A stretch of 64,000 nucleotides of DNA from Cycas panzhihuaensis (Eukaryota; Cycadophyta). Each line of letters begins with the position of its first letter. Within the stretch, counting starts at the first letter, position 1. The stretch covers positions 66,037,741-66,101,740 of the forward strand of contig CM041465.1 in assembly GCA_023213395.1 (NCBI GenBank), in the 5' to 3' direction. A program made the translations under genes and the position numbers. The notes under the pieces were generated by a model. The model was given only the letters and a program-made list of their open reading frames with translations, ran no database searches and had not been told where the DNA came from. Below are positions 57,257-64,000 of this stretch, piece by piece.

Positions 57257-57807
57257 TAGAGTAGGAGATATACATATTTGGCTTTGACAGGGGAAAGCAT
57301 GGGCCTCTAGGGGGTCATATATAGGATCATATGATTGTACCCTCCCTGCAAGGACACCAGCTTTCCATATATATGATGTGACATGATTTTTGGATGTATA
57401 TATATCTACGGGGTAATTAGAACCCCATTTGGACATGAGATGCTGTGTATATATCATGTGTCGATGACATGTATGTTTTGTTTATGGTTCTGTAAATGTT
57501 ATGCTGTGAATATTTTATTGTATGATATATATGTTCCCTTCCATGTATGGCTATATATCAAATAAAAACACACACACCCATTGTGAGTGGAGACGATAGA
57601 GAGATGTGAAGTTAGAGGATAGAGCGACATACACATCTACAGAAGAGCATAGTGGAATATGCAAAGGAAATAGTAGGCAGGAGAGAGGAGTGACGATGCT
57701 CCAAAGCATCGTCCTGATTGGGGAATACCCAAGTAGGAAGACAAAAGTTCCTAAGAGGGTACGGGAACGCGAGTTCCACGAAAGGAACCAGGAAGAAGAA
57801 GAAGGAT
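57257..57807. other. AT-rich spacer, element C
   Basis: Likely 3' UTR of the PMD gene; GGGGTAATTAGAACCCC hairpin near 57410 matches the one in A. Confidence 0.45.
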
Positions 57808-57864
57808 CCATCTTAAGTTGTCATTCTACCCATGGTTAGGAAGAATGGGGACAACCTAAGATGG
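57808..57864 (-). other. Conserved stem-loop after pol, element C
   Basis: Minus-strand arms CCATCTTAGGTTGTCCCCAT + TCT and AGAATGACAACTTAAGATGG. The loop-proximal pair is T-A here and C-G in A and B, a covarying change. Confidence 0.68.
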
Positions 57865-57885
57865 TAGTTTAGGCTCATTTCGGAG

Positions 57886-58057
57886 CAGGGTGAAGGGATC
57901 ACCGAAAGATCATGCTTAAAATGTTTTAAGGAATTTCCCATTAACAGGGTGAAGGAATCACCGAAAGATCATGCTTAAAACTTTTTAAGGAATTTCCCAT
58001 TAACAGGGTGAAGGGATCACCAAAAGATCATGCTTAAAACTTTTTAAGGAATTTCCC
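57886..58057 (-). repeat. 59-bp tandem triplication over the pol 3' end
   Basis: Units start at 57886, 57945 and 58004 (CAGGGTGAAGGGATCACCGA...). On minus each holds GGGAAATTCCTTAAAAAGTT, the codons GKFLKKF that end integrase. Elements A and B have one copy. Confidence 0.9.
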
Positions 58058-59330
58058 TTCTAGGGTGGCTATCCTGTAGGCACCATTACCGAGGGATTCG
58101 ATAATAACAAAAGGACCAACCCATTGGGGTTTGAACTTGGTCAAGTGATCATGGAGATACTCAAGCTTGAGGATATGGTCCCCAGGGAACAAAGGACGAG
58201 AATGAAGGTGTTTATCGTAGGTCCTTCCTAAGTGAGATTTGAATGCTAGGTTAGCTTGATAAGCGGCTAAGCGTCTCTCAACCAAAGCCTCGAGGTCCAG
58301 AAGGTGAGCCTGACAGATCGACTCTTCGTCGATGTGACCTGGAAGGGAGACTTGCAAGGAAGGAATCTCCACCTCCAGTGAGTATCGCCTCTGCATCAGA
58401 GACCAGGGAGAATGGGGTCATTCCCGTGGCAGAACGGATAGAGGTACAGTAAGCCCACAAAGCAGAGGGCAGCTAAAGGTGCCAATCCTTTTATGACTGA
58501 GCAACGGTTTTCTTGAGGATGTTCACAAGAGTCTTATTGAAAGACTCCACTTGGCCATTTGCCTAAGGTTAGTAAGGGGAGGAAGTCTTGTGAGAAATTT
58601 TAAACTTCTCACAAAGCTCATCCATTTCCTTATTACAGAAAGGGGTTCCGTTGTCAATGATCAGGACATCTGGAATCCCAAAACAGCAAATAATGTGCTG
58701 GTAAATGAACGTGGCTATTATTTTACCAGGGTGGTGATCAAGGGAATGGCCTCTGCCCATTTAGTGAAATACTCTGTGGCAGTCAAGATAAACTTATGCT
58801 ATGATGACGAAGGCGGGGAGATAGCCCCAATGAGGTCTAGCCCCCACTGAGCAAAAGGCCAGGGTGAAACAATGGGATGCAGGGCCTTGGAAGGCACATG
58901 GAAAATGTTGGCATGTTCCTGACATCGCCGACATTTTAGAGCAAAAGCGTGAGCATTCTTGAAAAGGGACGGCCAGAAATAGCCCATGCGAAGGATCCTC
59001 TGAGCCATCGACTGGCCCCCAAAGTGACCTCCACAAATACCATGGTGGCATTCACAAAGTACTTGGTCAGCTTCGTCGGTAGTGATATAACGAAGGAGGA
59101 TCCTATCGAAGGACCTCTTGTACAATACCTCATCCATGATGAGGTATTGCCCGGTAGAAATTTGGATGCGAGATCTAACTTTACTGTTGGCATCAGGGCA
59201 GTATTGCTACTGTGTAAGATACCATACTATATAACCATACCACTCATTATCGATGAGTGGATTAGGGGAGACCCCCTGAATCGTCAGGATAGACTCATCA
59301 GGGAGAGAGTTGTCAACGATGGCACCAAAG
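58034..59330 (-). pseudogene. Integrase of element C
   Basis: H2C2 finger ECHHGICGGHFGGQ and LKCRRCQEH (about 59055-58920) in an open 112-codon stretch (59137-58799), with WGLDLIGAI (first Asp). LIIDNGTPF (second Asp, about 58660) follows, and a VESFNKTL-type Glu block near 58545-58520. C-terminal FVIIESLGNGAYRIATLEG (about 58110) is joined straight to GKFLKKF: the LEFEKAIN residues of A and B are missing. Stops near 58770 and 58560. Confidence 0.88.
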
Positions 59331-59800
59331 GAGTTAAGGATAGGGGCATCTGCGAGTTGCTCGGCCACTACCATTCCCTTCTTTGATTTCTGTTTAACGA
59401 TATAGAGGTCGAATTCTTGAAGTAGGACGGCCCACCGACCATTTCTACCACAACCGAACGAGTAAGCAAGTATCGCAAGGGATTGGATTGAACGATCACC
59501 TTGGTGGTGTTGCTAAGCAAGTAGTGTCTGAACTTCTTGGTCACATGGACCAACGAGAGGCACTCCTTCTTGGCAAGGGAATAGTTAAGTTCAGTAGCCA
59601 CGAGGGTGTAGCTGATGAAATATATAGCTCTCTCGGTTCTTGAGTCATCCTCTTAAGCTAACATCGTGCCCAAGGACTCGTCAGTCATCGAGGTGTATAG
59701 GACGAAGGGCCTATTGAATCGAGGAGGCGCCAGCGTAGGAGCGGAAGAAAGGGCTTCCTTAAGTCCTTCGAAGGCCTTTGGGTCTTGTTAGACCAGGCAA
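59331..59800 (-). pseudogene. Gypsy-type RNase H of element C
   Basis: FVLYTSMTDESLGTMLA (Asp, about 59715-59665) with a stop near 59655, LAKKECLSLVHVTKKF (about 59585; the usual AEKEC reads AKKEC) and VQSNPLRYLLT (about 59495), where the catalytic QSDP Asp is Asn. Confidence 0.85.
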
Positions 59801-60860
59801 AAGGGGCTCCCTTCTTCAATAGGTTCATGAGGGGTTTAGCACTCACAGTGAAGTCTGTTAAGAAGTGCCTGAGAAAACTAAGCCTCCCTAGAAACGACCT
59901 AATCTGTCATTGAGTTCTAGGCGGCAGCATGTCAAGGATTGCCCTGACCTTGTTAGGGTCAATCTGAATTCCTTGTTTGGATATAAGGAACCCAAGGAGT
60001 TTACCCAAGGTAATGGAAAACACACACTTGAGCAGATTTAAACTGACATGATACTTGCAGCATCGTGAGAAGATGGTACGCAAGTCAGATGGATGGTGGG
60101 CCTTGACATGGGAGAGACCCATCATATCATCCATGAAGACCTCCAATGTGTTATCAATGTGGTCGTGGAAAATTAAATACATGGCTCTTTGGTAAGTAGC
60201 ACCTGCATTCTTAAGACCAAAGGGCATCACCTTATAGGCGAAGGTACCTCAAGGTGTAGTGAAGGCCGTCTTGTGGTGGTCTTCAGGAGAAATCTGAATC
60301 TGGTTATAGCCAGAGAAGCCATCCATTAGAGACATAACTTTAAATCCAGTAGTGCGATCAATAATTTGATCGATAAAGGGTAGAGGGAAGTTGTCCTTAG
60401 GACAAGCATTATTGATGTCGCGGAAATCGACACATATATGATTTGGCCGGTTCTTTTTGGCAAGGGGGACAATATTGGAGACCCATTTAGGGTAGTCAAT
60501 GGAAGTAATAAGCCCAGCATCCAGAAGCTTCTCAACCTCCATCTTGATGGTGGCTGAGAGCTTCGAGTGAAGGGGGCGCTGCTTCTAGCGCATAGGGCGG
60601 GCGTCAGGAATGGTGGTGAGGTTATGGGTGACAATGGAGGGGTCAATTCCCCTCATGTCAGCATAATCCTACATAAACACATCTCGAAACTCCTGGAACA
60701 GAAGGAAGTACTCCCTTATCTCATCAGGAGAACACTCCAACCCAACCTTAATAATCTTGCCAGGGGCCAAGACTATGTCTTGGGTTGCCCCCATGCACAT
60801 GGCATTGCCCTCCTCAAAGTGGAGGGGGGCAAGGTCAATAGGAGGAGGTGGAATAGAAGA
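59801..60860 (-). pseudogene. Reverse transcriptase of element C
   Basis: Open pieces 60542-60249 (MEVEKLLDAGLITSIDYPKW, then VDFRDINNACPKDNF and FSGYNQIQISPED) and 60230-59907 (MMPFGLKNAGATYQRAM, then VFMDDMMGLS with the YxDD acids intact). A TGG-to-TGA change at 60249 splits them. SFLGRLSFLRHF follows near 59880. Confidence 0.9.
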
Positions 60861-61570
60861 CAGGATTGGATCGGCAAGTGTGGATCCAATTGCAAGGATC
60901 TTCTGGTGACCAAGCTTATGGTGACTGGAAGGCAAGTTGGGCACAAAACCTGCTAGGTGCTCAAGCAGGGCTTCATCATCCTCGAAGTAATCCACCCCAT
61001 AGATGACCTTACTTTGAGTAGAGGAATTACTAGAGGGAGTGGAAGCAACGGGACCGTGATGGTCATCGGGTTGCTCAACTTCCTCGCGGGACTCTGAAGG
61101 AGAGTGAAAAGGAGGCTCCTTAGAAGGAGAAAAAGGCAGCTCTTCGAAGCCATCACCCATGGGGGGTAATGAGGGAGAAGAATTGATGATGGGTGGGTCA
61201 ACATAAGCGATGACATGTGATACACAGGAGTGGTTAACCTCACTAACGAAAGAGGTTCTAGATGGGGATCTAGAACGAGACGGGTGTGACCTACTGGTGT
61301 GGAGGAAAGAGACAGGGTGAAGACAATCCTTGTCCTCATCATGTGACTCATCGCCACTAAACGAAGCGAGGTACCCGTAACTTCTAATGCTAATAGGGAC
61401 AAACCGCGTGAGACTAGAAGAAGAAGATATAAGATCTTCTTCAGATGGGTTAGGTATGCTAATAGAGCAAGTCGAGGTGTGCGTAGAAAGACCTCAGCTT
61501 GCCGAATTTGTAGGACGAGTTTGTTTAGTAAATGGGCATTCACAGGGAATCACTCTCATCCATCTATCAT
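60861..61570 (-). other. Ser/Pro-rich linker of element C
   Basis: Open from 61160 to 60669 (163 codons, running into RT): FEELPFSPSKEPPFHSPSES and VDYFEDDEALLEHLAGF. Best preserved copy of this linker; no known domain. Confidence 0.55.
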
Positions 61571-62330
61571 GGACGAATTTAAGTTGTCCCTAAAGAGTCG
61601 AGCACATAGCTCCCATTAGGTCAAGCCATGGGCGACCTAGAAGGAGGTTGTAGTCAACGTCAACGTCGAGGACTACAACATCGTCAAGAACAGTCTTATC
61701 CTCAAGGGTAAGCAGAATCACGACAGATCCCAAAGGGGTCTTCTCACTACCGTCATGACCTTGGCATCGCCATGGAACAGGTTCCAATGCAGAGATACCA
61801 AGCTCTTGCATGACACGCAAGGGCATGGCATTGATAGAAGAACCATTGTTAACAACATTCTTTTAGAGGGTACAATTGGGTGTATCGATAATGATGGTGA
61901 ATGGGAATTTCTACTAACGTTCCCTTTCACCGGCGGGAGGAAGATCCTTAAGATCAAATGAAATAATGGGTCCACAACTTTAGGTAACACCCAAAGCGTG
62001 GATAGGTGCATCACTTGATCCTAAAGCTTCCAGGAGGAGGGCCCACTGCTCGGGATAACTCCTCGAAACGTCCATCAAGGACATTCCTGCGGCAACAGTA
62101 TGAAGCTCATCCACGATGAAGAAGGGCTTACCCTTCGCCGTAGGCTGGGTAAGTGCCCTTCGGAAATCGTAACGACCTGGGTGTACAGGAATAGCCTTGG
62201 GAAAGAGAGGTATTTCCAAAGGAAGGTTCTCCGGAAGAGGGTCAGAAGGAGCGGAAGAAGAAGAAGCTCCTGCTGCTTCCTTGGCAGCCTGAGACCGTGT
62301 AAGGGTATAAAAAGGAGTTGCTTCAAGCAA
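61571..62330 (-). pseudogene. Protease region of element C
   Basis: LTRSQAAKEAAGASS (about 62305) opens it within the 143-codon frame 62411-61980. The active-site block reads VVNNGSSINAMPL (about 61855-61820): the catalytic Asp is Asn by a G-to-A change. DVDYNLLLGRPWLD near 61640 is intact. Confidence 0.78.
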
Positions 62331-64000
62331 CTGGATCACCTTCTTCCCATTGTTCTGGGGTCGCGAGGGTGATGGGGTATGACAACTAGGGGAACGAGAG
62401 GAAGAAGACAAGTTCTGGGTACCCTTCCCTTTGTCACGGGAAGGACGAGAATCAGGTGATCTTCCTTAGTTCTAGTTATTCTTGGTTTGAGTGTTGCGAT
62501 CGCATTCCCCATGTTTAGGGAACAGATCCTTATAAACAGGTTGGTCTAAATTAGGCCTTGAGGCCCGTTTGGGGGAAAAGTCGTGTCGAGGGGAATCCTT
62601 AGGATGCTGGGCCCTACAATGCGAATCATTGTGGAAGCACTCCCTATGAATGGAGCACCACTTCTTCTCAAGTGAAGGATCTGGCCTCCTTGCTTGAGAG
62701 GACTGGGCATTTCCATTCCTGGGGAGAGGAGCTTGAGTTGTTTATTGGATGTAGGAGATGAAGAAGCCTAAATCTTGAGTTCCTTCATCGTACACTTGAA
62801 CGAGCGTATGGCTGATGTGAGAGGATCTAAAGTCCTCTCAGTCGGATGAGAGGAAGACCGGGTAGGTTGTGAAGGTTTGGTATCTTTGCTTGGAGGTGGT
62901 GCCTCACGTCGCTATGAGGGCTTAAGAGGTTTCTTGAGACCAGCTTGGATCTCAATAGCCTCCAATGCCAAACACTTAGTGATCGCGGAGTCGCATGTAG
63001 TCGCCCCCATTTTAAGGACTCCCACATGCACTTCGGGACGAAGTGCATTGACGAAGAGGGCTTGCTTCAACTCCTTGGGCAATGTTGCCTTAGTGGAGTT
63101 AAGCAAGTCATGAAATCACCGCACAAAGTCACGATTCATTTCATCGTGACCTTGTTTGAGCGAAAGGAGTGACTTCATTCCGCTTTCGAATGGGCGAGCT
63201 ACATCAAAATAGTTGATGAACTCGTCCACCAATTGCTAGAATGAATGGATGGAATGGGTAGGAAGACGGTAAAACCACTTAAGGGTGTCACCCTACAAGG
63301 ATCACGGGAACAATTTCATTAAAATATGGTCATAAACCCAGTGATCAATGCATGCCATAGAAAAACTATGCACATGCTCTGCCGGGTCTTGCGACGAAGT
63401 TCCGTCGAATCTAGGAACTTCAGGGGGATGAGGGGGTAGATTGGTTCTCAATGCCTCAATGGATAGAGGTATTAACCTAAAGTCCATGAAGGGGCATGCC
63501 CTTGCATTGACCATAGGGTCAATGAATGATATAGTGGGTAATGAACAAGGAGCAGATGGGGGTGGCATAGCCATTCCTTCTTGAGGAAACGCCCCCTGCT
63601 GGGAAGGGGCTTGGGGGTAGGTGCCTTGGAAGGGTATCGGGTTCCCTTGCGAAGGCACAACAAATGGAATTGCACTAGATGATGGAAAAGATGGATGTGA
63701 AACTGGGTTTTTCCTATATGGGCCACCCGTAGGTGGAGCGACCCCATATGGGTGTAGCAGATCCACTCCATAGGCTGGGAGATGGCTTCCTCTACCCTAC
63801 CCCCAAGGTTGAGAAGTATACCTTGGGGGAACGTAGAAGGAAGCACCAACGTGTCAGTTTTCAGGGTGTGTGGGAGTGGGTCCCACATGACTGGTAGCCA
63901 AAAGGTTAGTAGGAACGACAGGCCTACTAGGAAAGGTATGTGCCACATTAAGGGATGGCACATTAATTTGGCTAGGGATGGGTATGCTAACCTTCAATTG
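62331..64000 (-). pseudogene. gag: gag of element C (N-terminal part off-window)
   Basis: Pro/Gln-rich MDLLHPYGVAPPTGGPY to PFMDFRLIPLSIEALRTNLP in the open stretch 63766-63302 (154 codons). It ends at the same FP-stop as in A and B (63302). Core continues KWFYRLP and 63106-62912 (MLNSTKATLPKELKQALFVN). The region 62870-62420 is frameshifted. Confidence 0.82.

Larger units (their letters stand above)
50621..64000 (-). mobile_element. Element C: giant Ty3/gypsy retrotransposon, inverted, 5' end off-window
   Basis: Third copy of the family, on the minus strand. 3' LTR 50621-53342, PPT, second RNase H, PMD gene (here on plus), stem-loop and gag-pol up to the window edge inside gag. The gag start, PBS and 5' LTR lie beyond 64000. 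Flanking GAGGG (50616-50620) is the expected target duplicate on this side. Confidence 0.93.

Overview
No host gene, rRNA, tRNA gene or CRISPR array is visible. The window is nested transposable elements from what looks like the nuclear genome of a large-genome plant: plant-type Ty3/gypsy and Ty1/copia retrotransposons, a LINE tail, a TRIM, heavy C-to-T decay (CAG to TAG, CAA to TAA, CGA to TGA stops), and an old AT-rich background. I cannot name the species.

Three copies of one giant Ty3/gypsy family make up most of the window. Element A (1-14126, plus; 5' LTR almost wholly off-window), element B (26978-43327, plus; complete, 16,350 bp with target duplication) and element C (50621-64000, minus; 5' end off-window) share one plan: about 2.73-kb LTR, PBS of the TGGCGACC...TGGGGA type, gag-PR-RT-RNase H-INT, a conserved stem-loop after the pol stop, an ANTISENSE gene resembling plant mobile domain (PMD) proteins with an intron and its own TATA box, a separate sense ORF for a second, archaeal-type RNase H (140 codons), PPT, and 3' LTR. 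All copies are broken by stops and frameshifts.

The AT-rich host sequence (14127-26977 and 43328-50620) is older. It holds a copia LTR fragment (14671 on), two related copies of minus-strand gypsy gag (15180-18070), a 5'-truncated LINE tail with a 15-bp target duplication (18104-19068), a 322-bp TRIM with a perfect 5-bp target duplication (20444-20765), an old gypsy element D (24786-44595) split by a 660-bp solo LTR and by element B, and a decayed Ty1/copia element E (about 45700-50620) whose 3' end is cut by element C.

The most unusual content is the PMD / promoter / RNase H module carried between integrase and 3' LTR in all three giant copies. A TATATAAG box on the antisense strand faces the PMD gene while the RNase H ORF is read the other way, so the two accessory genes diverge from one conserved interval. 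The PMD intron is antisense to the element's genomic RNA, which would explain its survival through retrotransposition. Function is inferred from sequence resemblance only.
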